Assembly: GCF_901709675.1 (NCBI RefSeq)
Contig: NC_051088.1
Location: 13,991,693-14,055,692 of the forward strand
Origin: Syngnathus acus
Taxonomy: Eukaryota > Chordata > Actinopteri > Syngnathiformes > Syngnathidae
Direction: 5' to 3'
Length of the DNA: 64,000 bases
In this document: piece by piece, positions 1 through 12,076 of the stretch
Layout: each line of letters opens with the position of its first letter
Position numbering within the stretch: the stretch's first letter is position 1
The notes under the pieces: model-generated
Database searches by the model: none
Told to the model about the DNA's origin: nothing
What the model saw: the letters and a program-made list of their open reading frames with translations, nothing else
Program-made: the position numbers and the translations under genes

Positions 1-194
1 GACAGAGAACACAGTCAAATATGAGAGCTTTTCTTCCTCCGGAATGTTTAGAGTGCTTCTACATTGTCCATACTGGCACTTTGTTGGTGTGGCTGAATCA
101 TCCAAGATGAGCTCTCTCTGATCGACTTGCTGATAAAACACGCACGCGTGGTGTGATTCATCCACTGTGAAACCGTCATGATGACTCCGTAGGG

Positions 195-539
195 TTGATT
201 TCGGGGGCCGAGTCGTGGGCCCTCGGACGCCCCCACCCCACCCCCACCCGCAGCGCACTCATCCCACGTCTCGTCGGAGTAAAAGGCTGCTGCATCAGCG
301 GCAGCCTCCCAACAGAGCTCCCCGTGCCGCCATGGAGCTTGTGCGCCGCTGAGCCGCATCCAGCGGAGGGCGGCTCGATAGAGTGACTCTTGCGTTTTTC
401 CACGCCGTGATACTGGGGCGTGTTGTTTACCTTCTAGAGATAGAAAGAGTCGCTTGGCGGAGATTTGCTCGACATGCAAGAGGAGGATAACTATTGGCGT
501 GTGACAGGCAGCAACATCTGCAGCTCATCGCAATAAAAG
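195..539 (+). promoter_or_regulatory. CpG-rich segment with candidate non-coding first exon
   Basis: This stretch is clearly richer in G+C and CpG than the tens of kilobases that follow. It ends in a consensus-like splice donor (AAAAG|GTAAGC, donor at 540). The first recognisable coding exon of the dlgap4-like gene, starting at 29,509, carries 64 nt of 5' untranslated sequence behind a splice acceptor, so that gene must have at least one upstream non-coding exon. This segment is the best-looking candidate on the same strand, which would imply a first intron of about 29 kb. Small ORFs run across it on both strands but none resembles a known protein. The link is inference; it could instead be the start of an unrelated transcript. 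Confidence 0.35.
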
Positions 540-1866
540 GTAAGCAAGGTACGCTTGCCGTTTTCACGCCAGGCGTTGCGCCTTTCGGTCATTTCAAACA
601 AGCCCCCGATGATCGATGGGAGCTCAGCAGGCTGCATTGTTACGTCGACCGGCCACCTACTGACGATTTCCCGTTTCGAATAAGTCACCGTCTTCGAGTG
701 TAGGAGCGCGCAAGATGCAGAGACTTGTAGGTGCGTGTGACGCCGACAGCCTGTTTGCATGATCCTGGCAAGTAAGGTTCAGCTCAGGATGCCTATGGAG
801 TACACATATGCTCCTCGGAACCTCAGCCCAGTCTGTGGATTGAGGCAAATATCTGCATGGGAGACGTTCGCAACATGCGTGTGTGGCCTCGAGGCAAGTT
901 TTGGAAAGGCGCAGTGATGCAGGTTTCTGTGATTGCACAACTTGGTGCAGAATTTGAAATAATAAAATGAATTAACTTGCCTTTCAAAGTTTATTTCCTG
1001 GGGAGATTAGATTTATTTTTAGTTTGCCTGGTCCTGCATGCCTGGGTTGATTCATATCACCACTCGCCTCCTCTGCTGTTGTTGACGAGGCTGCATTGTG
1101 TTGATCGATAGCCTGTTTGGATCGAGGCCTGTGTTTCACTTGTTGTCAAACAGCAATCTCGACAATTAAAAGCTCGTTTGTTAGTGGAAGATTGATTAAT
1201 AATTCATCGGCAGGATGGGACCGCAAACCTGTGGATGGCGCACAGAGGGGAGGGGAGGGGGGGGGAGCTTGTCAGCCTCTGAGACACCTTGAATGATTGG
1301 CAGCTGAAGATTTGCTCTTTCTGACAAATATAGCCTGGTCTGGTTTCAGAATCTATACATGGAGGCAAGATGCATTTGCAATAAATGATAGTTGAGATTG
1401 AAATTATAATATGTATTATTTTATGTATTATTTTGTTATTTTTGTTTACAGCTAGTACAAATGTATCAACACTGTGATGATACATTTTGACAAGTTAACT
1501 ATATGAATGACCAGATTTAAAAACTACAGTTATGTTGTTTTGGGTGCCAATCTGTTTCTCAAATTTATTTGCGTGTGTAAATGAATGAATAAGAAGCGTT
1601 ATTACCTTTGTCCACTTTGTAGGATGTGGCTTTTTGAAGTTCAGTCAATTTCATATGCATTAGTTTGCCACATCAAATATGGCGGACACGCTGATATGCA
1701 GAAAAGCAAACCAAAATGGACTCTGTATACATTTCTATGCTCTAGGTTTATGCATGGATGTTGTTGTTGAGGTGTGCCAGGTTCCTGGCCAAGAAAGAAG
1801 TTGTCAAAAATAACAAGAGGTAGCCACTTTTGCATCTACTGTAAGTAGATACTGTAGATACTAAAT

Positions 1867-1950
1867 CATCCACCCTCAGACTGTGCAGGGCCAACCTATC
1901 CCAGATGACCTTGGGTGGGACATATAGCTACAGGCTGTCAGTCAAGCATA
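1867..1950 (+). repeat. Degraded fragment of the SINE family seen at 16,901-17,243
   Basis: The text around CAACCTATCCCAG and the following TGACCTTGGGTGGGACA, ending near CTACAGGCTGTCAGTCA, matches the body of the common fish SINE/L2-like tail that is much better preserved at 16,901-17,243. It is short and diverged, and neither end is preserved. Confidence 0.45.
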
Positions 1951-3149
1951 GAGGAGAAAAGAAAAAACAATGCTGTCAGAAAAGGCATCATACAGTCTAT
2001 TGAAATAATCCTGATGATGAGGAGAACATACAACTGTCACTAGAAAGGTACAGATGCTCTACTTTTGACCCTTTTCCCCCTGAAAGCAAAAGTGTGTCTC
2101 ATAAGGGCAGAGGATTTTTTTTTAACAGAGTGTTACAATATTGTGTGTCTGACCTACTGTCTTAGAACATGATAAGGCCTTCTCATACACTTTGTGACTG
2201 CCCATGCTGGGGCACCTTAATCGCATCACGAGATGCAGAAGAATGTCGCTAAAGCTAACTGTCTTATTTGCATATCTTTCCCCCTTATCTTGTCTTCTCT
2301 CTTGGCTGTGTTTGGTGGGTGTAACGCCACGACATACACAACAGAGAGAAGCCTCTGTTGTCCCTTGTGTTCAATATTTCAGCCAGGTTATACCTGTTAA
2401 ATCATAGGTGGTGCAATGCAATGCAAAATTCTCTGTGGAGCTTTATAGTAGTGTGCAATCGCACGCAAGAGCCGCATTGGGAATTTCAGTTGAATATCTA
2501 TGACTGATGCGTTTGCTGCATGTTAAGTCCTGACTTAGATATAAAACACTTCAAATACATTCGATGTATCATGTCAAGCTGTTGTTCCTCCACATTTACC
2601 ATAGCAACAAGGCCTCGGTGTAACTTGAGTTCAGCCTTGTGTACACTTCCTCCTTACCACTGTTAGAAGTGTCTTACTGCTCCATCTGTTCAGCTATTGT
2701 CTCATTGTCACCCTCTCAATTTTTTAGTCGAGAGGCCTGAAGTGGAGAACCAAATGGTGTGGTCTCATCTTTTAAAGAGGGTGGCATTTTTTGTTGTATA
2801 CATCTTGACCGGTCGGTTTCATTGCGCAAGTCAAGTAAATATTTTTTTAATTATTGTATTCAAAACCAAGCAGTTATTCAAGCTTAAAACTTTCTTTTGA
2901 ATCAACAAGTACTTACTGATATGTTGAGAAGTGTCACCATGAACACAGTCACGAGACAGTAAATGTAAACAAAGTTAAAGTGATATATACATAGAATTAC
3001 TGACATGCTAGTTTGTGTAACCTAACAGGGCTAGCCTGGGTAAACTCCTAAAGTTAACCCAAGTGAATATCAAATGCAAGTGTTAAATGATGAATTGATC
3101 TAATAATTAAAAATAATCAAAGCTACCTGGCCAATTGTGGGAAAAAAAA

Positions 3150-3595
3150 CACTTGGCCCCTTGTTGTATCAAGAAAAAGACCATCATACCAACAGTAGTG
3201 TGATGGACTGGGGCTACTTTGCTACTTCAGGACCTGGATGACATACTGTGATTGATAGAACCATCAATCTTGCTCTTTACCAGAAAATCCTGAGGGAGGC
3301 TATTTGGTTATCTGTTCATGAGCTTAAGATGAAGTTCTGCAGCAGGTGAACGATATAGACAACACCTGTAAGTCAACTTCTGTCCATAAAAAGGCCATAC
3401 GGGCTGGAAAATCCTCCAGTGTCGTTGGACAGAAGCAATTCTGGAAGAAAGAGTGGGTCAAAAATATCTCGGCAGAGTTGTGAAATACTTTTCACCAGGT
3501 ATAGAATATATAATCGTTGTTGTTGCTGAGGTTGGAGCAACCACTTATTACAGAACACTTAGGGGTACTTATTTGCACAGGGCCTGGTAGCTAAA
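3150..3595 (+). mobile_element. Tc1/mariner-like DNA transposon remnant
   Basis: The DNA matches the 3' half of a fish Tc1-like transposase gene and its downstream flank. It runs from the GGACTGGGGCTACTTTGC region through the ACCAGAAAATCCTGAGGG region to the end of the gene, then to a TTATTTGCACAGGGCC terminal motif. The reading frame is broken by frameshifts, and a central block that normally lies before the last catalytic acidic residue appears deleted. No intact ORF remains, so it is an old, inactive copy. Left-end terminal repeats were not found. Confidence 0.7.
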
Positions 3596-4116
3596 ATCAC
3601 CATTCAAAACTATTATTACTATTATTTTGAGTACCTTACAAATACTTTCTCACAGCCCTGCATTTGTGTGTGCCACTGCCCGGCGGTAACTAAAGTCTGA
3701 TGTCATCGCAGAGCCAATGACCTTTCCCGCTTTCCTGCCGACAGATCACCATGCTCGGCTAACTTCCTTCATTTGAGCGTGTATGAGAACAATAACAGTG
3801 GACCAAGGACAAATAAAAGCATACAAGGGCACCCTTATGTAACATTATACAACAATTTGACTTTTAAAATAAGTGCTTCAAAACAAGTTGCTGATAAAGA
3901 GAAAACTGTCATTGACAAAGTGACCACCCCCCCGATCACCTTATTTTGCGGTCTATAATAGAGGAAAAGCAATCACTCCCCGTGATGTTAGCATTAGCAC
4001 CTGTGCTAATGGTTCTTTTTTGTGTAGTAACTGTACAAACTTAAACACGAAAATAATTCAACAATGTTTTTTAAGAATAGATCACTGAAATGCACCTGGT
4101 TTATTACCGCCCTTCC

Positions 4117-4146
4117 CACACACACACACACACACGCACACACACT
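4117..4146. repeat. (CA)n microsatellite
   Basis: An alternating CA run with one G interruption near its 3' end. Confidence 0.9.
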
Positions 4147-5127
4147 GTGTTTGTCATTTTAAGCCACTTCCTGGGCTGCCTCACTGTACAGATCCTCTGA
4201 CACAAATTTGCATGTTAAATCAAATGCTCCTCGCTAGGGACAAATACATCAGTGTGCTGCAATTGTGAAATTCTGTCCCTCGGTGATTAATTATGTCTCG
4301 TGTGTCCATTGAGAGGGAGAGCCTAGTAACAGATGTTTATTCATTTCACTTTCTCTGTGGCGCTCCAAATGATAATCGTTTCCTCAGTCGGTAATGTGCT
4401 GCAGAAAAACAGAAATACAAATTAAATGCAAATATGAAAACAGATGAATGGGAAATGTAGCTATTTGCTCCGCTTGCAGTTTACAAATAAATAGCCCTAA
4501 AATGATTTTATTATATAACCAACGGGCGAAACAGGCTTGAGGGAGAAGTTGCGCAACATGACTGAGGGGCAATTGTTGTGTCAAAGAAAAAGATAAGCAA
4601 CGCTAAAGGATGCTGGGTGATACTTAAAGCTTGGGGATATTTTATTTTGCGACTATAAAGAGAATTTGTGTAACCCTCACTTGGATTTCCTGGGCAGTAC
4701 TTGCTGATTTTGTCTGTGGGTGTTTGTGTATATAAAAAAATATTCTTATTTGCAAGTTGCGATAGTCTCACGATAACAATATGGAGTCACTATGCATAGA
4801 CATGAGCCTTGATGGTCAGTCAGAGATCAGATCTGAGCTTGCTGAAGATTAACACCACAGGACATCGCCTTCTGCCACCATCATTCATTACATTCATTCA
4901 AAGCAAGACTTGACCCCGGGTGCGCCTTTGACACGGCGCCATATGGACACCACATTTCATGTCATCGGCCATGTTGACATTGTGGGTGTCCTTAACTTGC
5001 ACGCCGAACATGATATGAGATTGGAATAGTTGTCAATAGAGATGATCATGAACGTGGTGGATACAGACGCTGACATTTGATCAATGAGGCCCTCTTAAGT
5101 AAAAATCAAGCCTGGTTGCATCATATT

Positions 5128-5192
5128 AACTCATTCACTGCCATTGACGGCTATAGATGATCCATTTGAACTAGGCTGGCAGTAAATGAGTT
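5128..5192. repeat. Short palindromic MITE-like element
   Basis: It begins AACTCATTCACTGCCA and ends TGGCAGTAAATGAGTT. These ends are inverted complements over 16 bp with a single mismatch. The 65-bp element has a related copy in the opposite orientation at 18,619-18,689. It belongs to a very common class of small dispersed repeats in fish genomes; no coding capacity. Confidence 0.6.
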
Positions 5193-6321
5193 GAAATGAG
5201 TATGTTTGAAAAATCATCCATTTGGTGATGAAAATAAATCACGTTATGTAGCTACTAAAGCAAATATGGATGCACTAACAGCTTAAAGCACAATTTGAAA
5301 GAGTGAAAAGGTGTCCATTGAGGGAGTAAAAACATGTTTTTCTTGGAAAAATATGTCATATTGAGTCTCACATCTACGCTGCTTTGTTTCTCACACCTTT
5401 TAATTGGCGTTTTCATTTATTTATTTCATTGATATTTTCAAATCACAAATATCTCACAGTCTCCACTTGCTGTCAGGTTTGCTTGTTTCTATTTGCTTCT
5501 ACAGTACTGTGTCTTAAATTAGTCTTAAATTATTTTTGATATGTTGACCATGCTAGTTATTCACGTTGTGTTTGTACACAATACCAATGGCTAGTGAAAC
5601 ATTACCCTTTATATACTTCACGGCATTGTTCTGCTTGAATTAAAAAAACAAAACAAAGGATGGATCTGCATACACTACTCCCTAAAAGTAAAGGACATTT
5701 GGCTTTGGCATAACATTTCAGCATGTTGTCGTTTTTGCACAACTCATTGTTCTCTAAACGAGGCAAACAGCAAAATACACAGCATGTGTTTTAATCCAAT
5801 AAAAACATCATTTTCAAGGTCATCCACTTCTATGCCCTTCTGTGATTCTTACAGTCTCTGCTGCAACCTGCTGATAAGACCATGTGACACTTTGAGCGCT
5901 ATTTTCATGCCTAGTGCCAATCTAGCATGAGGCCTGGTCTAAATCTCCGCAGAGGCAGGTTAGACCAAGTTTTGGTATTTTCACAAAGGCAGTTTTGCGC
6001 CGTTATGGGCGTGAACACCATCGACTTGATTCACTGCCAGTCGAAGCCTTACCTCTCATTCCCTTTAGAATTGGCACCTGAGAGGCCCACAGTCCTTGAC
6101 ATGGTGGAAGGAGAAACTGTTAAGTGCATTTAGAAGCAACCAGAATACATCCACGGCCAGCAAACATCTATTTTTGGTTACTTATTAGAGAGCAGGACGT
6201 GGAGAAAAAAAAGTACTGTCCATGTGGAGTCAAAGCTTTAGCGCAGGACAAAATAACTTCACCTGTTAATATATTATTGCACTTTAAGTTCATCCCTAAC
6301 TTTTTTGTGAATAGTGTAAGA

Positions 6322-6726
6322 CAGACGTGTCAAACTTATTTTTACATGTTTTATTTATTATTAAAATTGTCAACCCAAATAAATGTGTTAACGTCTCATA
6401 TTGTATATAATATATACAATATATATATTTACTATATATAGTATAGGCTACACAACAAACTGATGAATAAGTAGTTGTCAAAACAGAGACTAATAAAAAC
6501 TGTTCAAATATTTAAAAATGAAATATCGAAATCAAATCAAATATTTAAAAAGAAAAGTATTTAAAAAAAAAAGAATGGTAATGAAAATTGTTAACAATAT
6601 CTCTATTTTTTAAAAGTGAAAACAATTTGAAATTTTGGAATTCGATGCATAATCTGTCTTTGCGGGCCACCTAAAAAGATGTGGCGGGCCGTATCTGGCC
6701 ACCGGGCCTTGACTTTGACACCTGTG
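6322..6726. mobile_element. Non-autonomous hAT-like DNA element with target-site duplication
   Basis: The 405-bp element starts CAGACGTGTCAAA and ends TTTGACACCTGTG, which are terminal inverted repeats with two mismatches. It is flanked by GTGTAAGA (6,314-6,321) and GTGTAAAT (6,727-6,734), a candidate 8-bp target-site duplication matching at 6 of 8 positions, the size expected for hAT. The interior is AT-rich without a transposase. The right-end block (about 6,662-6,726, with GGCGGGCCGTATCTGGCC) recurs in reverse complement at about 51,630-51,691. Confidence 0.65.
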
Positions 6727-6912
6727 GTGTAAATTAAAACTAATAATCACACACAAAGCCAAATTCTACTTGCATTATTTTCCACATTTATTGACTTTGA
6801 CCCAGACGTACTGCAGATGTAAACATCCGTCTGGACGAACTCAGGGAAAAATATTGTGCCTCTTTGTGAATTGCTGCTTAGACTAAGCTTTCGTTTGGAG
6901 ACAGGAGGGAGA

Positions 6913-6948
6913 AACACACACACACACATGCACCCGCGCACACACACT
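6913..6948. repeat. Imperfect (CA)n microsatellite
   Basis: A CA run interrupted by a short ATGCACCCGCG segment. Confidence 0.85.
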
Positions 6949-7160
6949 AAGACTTGTTTTTGTCTTAATCCTGCATGTGCAAATTGTCTTGCATAGGTCT
7001 TGCATAATAACAGAGCGCTCTGTGTTAGTTTAAGATAACAGCAGCAATGGTCTGGGATATCTATTTTAATTACTTTTGTAGCGTGTCAAACTATTAAAAA
7101 AAACAATCTCCTGGAACTAAATGTTACTTTGTAGTATGAGGGGATCAATAGTTAAAGTAC

Positions 7161-7279
7161 GAGAGTGGCTGATGGCGTAGGGGTGCACTTGCTTATCCTG
7201 TTTGCCGACACCGTGAGTTCGATGCCCACATATGACGGTGTGAATGTGTGTGAGTGACAAAAAAAAAAAGACAAAAAAT
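7161..7279 (+). mobile_element. tRNA-derived SINE with perfect 14-bp target-site duplication
   Basis: A 119-bp insertion has a tRNA-like head: an A-box-like TGGCGTAGGGG near 7,172 and a B-box-like GAGTTCGATGCCC near 7,215. This is followed by a short TGACGGTGTGAATGTG segment and an A-rich tail. Both sides carry the identical 14-mer AATAGTTAAAGTAC (7,147-7,160 and 7,280-7,293). This is the signature of LINE-mediated retrotransposition, and the perfect duplication suggests a fairly recent insertion. Confidence 0.85.
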
Positions 7280-10200
7280 AATAGTTAAAGTACTGGAAAC
7301 ATTATTGTGCACTAAAGCTTTTAGGGCTACATAAATTTGAAATGTAGGAATGATGGACGTATTCAGTGTGTTTGTCAGGAGGGGTTTAACTGCAGTTGAA
7401 GCGGTTGCCATGGTGATGCCCGCCCATAGTTTCTGCTGATTAAAACAAGGATTGGTCTGTGAGACACCACTCAATCTGGGGTTTATTGCCCCCTCTGCAC
7501 CTCTATGTGGTTTTTAATTTGTGAAATGGGGGAGATTCATTATAGCCCGGTGATATATGATCGCACGTGCTGTCAGGGTGTGAAATAATTGTACAATAAT
7601 TTACTGTAGTTAAAAAACAGTGCTCCTGTTTGGTTAGCATTCCCAGAAAATTTGAGAAATACTACACGTTCGTACTTTCGGAACTCATTCTGTCTGCCTT
7701 TAAGGAGAGTTTCACTTTGTCAAACAATGTATTCATTCTTTGGTAATCCCTGTTTCTTTAATCCACAAGTACTGTATCTGGCCCCGCTTGATTTTAACGA
7801 TGAGCTTTGCATGACAATGAGCTGACATTCTCACATTCTTAAAGTGAACAATTGCATTAGCAGATACAGTACGATGACTGCCTTTCTCAACTCGTCCTTA
7901 TATCAGTTTTATTATTTAGAATGACGCTAAGAAGCACTCAAAATGGCATGAATAATTACAGACAATTAAAAAAAAAACTCCATATCTCAGTATACAATAA
8001 TGGCAGCTGCCTATGCCTGTGATAGACTACAGTATATTGTCAGACTGGAACCTTCTTTTCAAATATAACATTCAATAATTATTGGAAAAGTGTTAACCAT
8101 ACATACTGGTGTGTCAGAAAAGTTCCAGGATTGGCGCTCAGGGCATTGCGAGCATGTGCGCTGTCCTGTGGGGAAGCAGTTGCAAGTTATTCTGCCGCAA
8201 CTGAATGAAGCCTGCAAAATAACGGACTCCTTTCATTGATGTACACGTAAAGTTCGAGGAACACACAGATGTCCTCCTTAGATCACAATGTCCCACCTCC
8301 CCGGGGAGTGTTCGTCAGCAAGCAGGTCATACAAGCTGTCAGTTTGGTATATTCAGGGAGGGAATTCATTCCTTAGCCATCCTTCACCTCGCTGACCTCA
8401 TATGTCCTTGCTTCCATTTCTTGGGAAAGCGCACCTGAACACACAAGCGTTGCATAATTCACAGCAGGAGGGCGGCAGCTGTTGTGTAAGATCTGCAAGC
8501 CATGTGGCACTGAGATGCTCCTTTCCATTTCGGGAGATTTGGGCATCCTGGATGACTTGCAGACATAATGCAAGAAGGCCTGAGTGTATATCCATGACTA
8601 GGGGCTAGCTTTAACCTGACTTGACTCTTAAGCAGCTGCAGTCATATCTAGTAATTCATAGTCATGCATGACAAGCTGGCTAAAAAAATAAGCTGACTGT
8701 ATTTGCACTTCATTCCCCACCACTGCCTATCTCAAAGAACTTCTGAGAGGACATATGCTTTTGGAGTTTTCTGAAGGGGCATCTGTGAAATAAAAGTCCC
8801 TCCGGTAGTTATGAAAGTGTGTGCGTGTGTGTGATCCCCCTCCATGCAGTGAGCGGCGTAGGGTCTCATTAGTATGGGTGTTAGCGTCTCTCCTTCAGCT
8901 GAACCTGCCATGCCACTACTGTAGTCAAGCTGCTTGCCTAACTGCCGCATTCTTCCCCGGATGGCTGATTAGAGACTGCCGCTGCTGTTTCCTCCCAAGA
9001 ATGAGCGACATGACCTCCTCGGACTGAAGGAGGATAACTCATGATTCATATGGCTATACAGTGAAGCCCCCCCCCCCCCTCACATTTATGTGGTTTATCT
9101 TTCACTCTCATTATTTGCTTTCATGGATTTTTACAGTATAAAGGCAAGTCTTAATTTAGTGTAGTGTCCGAATGGCTGGATGGTGGGTACACAATCCTTT
9201 TCAGCATTATTTGAAGACTTTTTTGTTTAAAAAAAAAAAAAAGTTTTGCAAACCCCTGAGATATTCTTGGCCCACTCATGGACCCCAAGAAAAAAATCCT
9301 AGTTCTTCCAGTGATGAAAGTAGCAAACAGCTTTAAAACAGCCGGGGACGCTTTTCAGTTGGCCTCCAAGGGTTTGCGAGGCGGCTGTGAGGTCGCACAA
9401 TTTCACCATGGAGGTAGACGTAGACAAAAACGACAAAAAACAAAGTTCCCTCGAGGGTGACACTGCGCCGCAGTGGCTGGCCATTATTCCGCCAACGGCC
9501 TGCTGAGTTTCAATAGAGCCAACACACGATTTTCTTTATTCTATCTTGTTCTGTTCTCGAACGTTAAAAATGGCTTGTCCTTGTGGCTCTGTCACTGTAA
9601 GTGAGTCAAGTATGCCTTTTAGATTTAATTTTAGATTTAATAGTCTGGCAGTTTCTTCAAGTCATGTAATCATTTCTATGCTATAGCATTTTTAGCACCC
9701 TCAAATGTTTCTACAGAGAAGGGATTTACCTATGCCGGATGAAAGAACGGCTGGCTGGCTGGATGGATGAACGGACAGACTAATGTCTCACATCGTAATT
9801 GTTGTCATCTTTTCTGTAACCTGTCTGCTACAGTAAGGATAATATCATTGTCACAAGATGATGTTAAAACCTTTGTCTATTTCTAAGTCTTTTGTTTGAG
9901 CAACTGTCACAAAATTCATTTGCGCCCCTTCATGAATAACCATAGCAACTGTACTTGTGTGTTAAGTATATCAGGCTGTCTATGAAAAAAAAAGTGTAGA
10001 TTAGGTCAGTGCTAGTGCCGTCACAAAAATGATTCAAAAAATAAATTCAACTTTTTTCTTGATTGATATTCAAAGCATCTGAGTAAAAAGGTCAATAATA
10101 CGCAAGACAATATTGTTACGCTGCACATTCAAGGACATCAGCTTTTGTCCATCCCTTTTGGCCCAAGGATAAACCCCGGACAATATCTTGCCGAGTCATC

Positions 10201-10840
10201 GCTCTTGGCTTTCATTCATTCAGCCATCAGCCACATGACGGGAAGATGAAACCTCACTGCCTTTGCAAAGTCACCTGATTATGCAATGTTCCCTTTTTAG
10301 CTTTCACAGCATCAGCTCCCCGAGTCATGCTTTGCTCGCTTCCGAAGGCCACGCAGCACAAAGAGGGGTCGGGGGCGTGAAACTACCAAAGGAATTGATG
10401 TAATAAACACGTCCGGCAAGCTGGGCTTTGCCGAGCTGTGATCGCTGAGACCCCCGCTGCGTAGTTTGCCCTCTCCTGCTAAATCTGACTTCAAGACATC
10501 ACATCATTGTGGTTTCGCAGCCTCCCTCCTCCACCTCCCACCTGCTCCATGTTATACTCGCAGCAGGGCTGGGAATCTTTCCCGGCATGACTCAGAGACA
10601 CTGACACGCACCTATTTTGTTCGTCATGTGCTCACAGTGAGACATATTGACATATTATCCTCCAAGTTCTCTTGCTAATGCGTTTGCTGCTTGCTAGAAG
10701 AGGCCTATAAATCAAACGGCGGCGGCGCCTTGTCATTTATATTCTCTCATTCAACTCTTTTTGGCAATTTATTTGTCATATAGGTTTGCTGACTGGCAGT
10801 TATGTTACATTGTGCTGGCAGTTTGTTATTCCGAGTCCTC

Positions 10841-10984
10841 CATCCATCCATCCATCCATCCATCCATCCATCCATCCATCCATCCATCCATCCATCCATC
10901 CATCCATCCATCCATCCATCCATCCATCCATCCATCCATCCATCCATCCATCCATCCATCCATCCATCCATCCATCCATCCATC
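10841..10984. repeat. Perfect (CATC)36 tetranucleotide array
   Basis: 144 bp of uninterrupted CATC units. The array creates spurious overlapping ORFs of IHPS repeats on the plus strand and WMDG repeats on the minus strand. Such arrays often form the tail of fish SINE/L2 elements, but no SINE body is recognisable on either side here. Confidence 0.97.
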
Positions 10985-11231
10985 TGTTTTTTTGTCTTTG
11001 CTTCATTATCACTATCTGTGTGTGTATTTAAATTCTCAGACTCAATCTTGGCACAGTGAGTGTCAGACAAAAAAAATGATAGGTCCAGTTCAGTGGGTCA
11101 GTTTTAGGGGCCAGGATGGGGGGAAGGTGGCTCCTGTTTGTAGCTCGGAATAAAAATGTTAAGGTGGGAAGTTATAAAGTAGCTGACAATACGATAATAT
11201 TTTGCAAACAATATCAAGAATAGCGTGAGGG

Positions 11232-11495
11232 ATGTCGTCGCTGCAAGACTGCTTTGAAAGGAACATGTTTAAAAAAAATAGAATGGACACACAGACTACC
11301 ACGTGGGCGTCCATCCTAATGTACGCTGACGATGACGTCACCACGATCGCCACATCAGGGGCTAACAACAAACCTTTGATGACCAAAGAGGTACGAGCAG
11401 CTTTGAGCAGGCAGAATGTCACCTTCAAATCTGGTGATGCTGTGTCTCTCTGGAAAGGAAAATCAAACCAGAATCGCACTCTCAGAGAAGCATAG
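11232..11495 (+). mobile_element. Fragment of a non-LTR retrotransposon polyprotein (linker before reverse transcriptase)
   Basis: An 87-codon open frame contains NNKPLMTKEVRAAL followed by TFKSGDAVSLW and a basic segment ending LRE. This is the pattern of the segment between the endonuclease and reverse-transcriptase domains of fish non-LTR retrotransposons, where the usual forms are close to NKPWMTxEVRxLL and AFRSGD. No reverse-transcriptase motifs follow; the sequence turns AT-rich and the frame stops. It is a truncated, inactive piece. Confidence 0.6.
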
Positions 11496-12076
11496 CACCC
11501 AAAATCAGCATTGAATTTATTCTTCAGATTATTACATTGCGGGGAACACGTACATAAACCAAGTAATTTACATTCAACTGCTGGGTGAAAACATTCTTAG
11601 CAAAGGACACTTCAAACATGTAATTGTAAACAAAAATGTCATACAGTTCATAATTTTGTTTGACTATATGAAATTGCTTTCTCATTATGGATTTCTTTTC
11701 TAATGTGGCTTTAAAAATGTCATCTCTATAATGATGAAAAGACACCACTCTGCAGTCATAATGTCCAGTAAGACGCAGGCCTCTGAAAGCACCAAACTAA
11801 TTGGGTCCCTCTTGTACACTGAATACTTTAGGTCACTTCATTTATTTTTAATGCCATCCAATCAATTCGCAGTCATGAATCAACTAAAATATCGCAGTAA
11901 AACATAAAACATATCCCTGTTATCCACACCATATGTCATATTAGTACTTCATTTACTGGGAGAAGTCTTAAATTGCTAGTCGAGCTTCATAAAAGCATGC
12001 ACTAGAGGCATCTTAGCTGCTCATTAGCTGCACAAGTGTTTATAGTGTGTTTGCAAATTCAACTGGAATGTTGACA

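Noticed and set aside
48-479. 143-codon minus-strand ORF across the CpG-rich left edge
   Set aside because: GC-rich DNA has few stops, so long chance ORFs are expected. No resemblance to a known protein; the plus-strand exon reading is at least supported by a donor site.
7161-7260. Possible tRNA gene (A and B boxes)
   Set aside because: The cloverleaf is incomplete, and it has a tail plus a target-site duplication; it is a SINE head.
8105-8215. TGTGTCAGAAAAGTTCCAGG stretch suggestive of a mariner-type end
   Set aside because: The similarity is confined to one short phrase, with no transposase frame and no inverted partner.
10747-11153. Overlapping ORFs of WMDG and IHPS repeats on both strands
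   Set aside because: They are translations of the CATC microsatellite, not genes.
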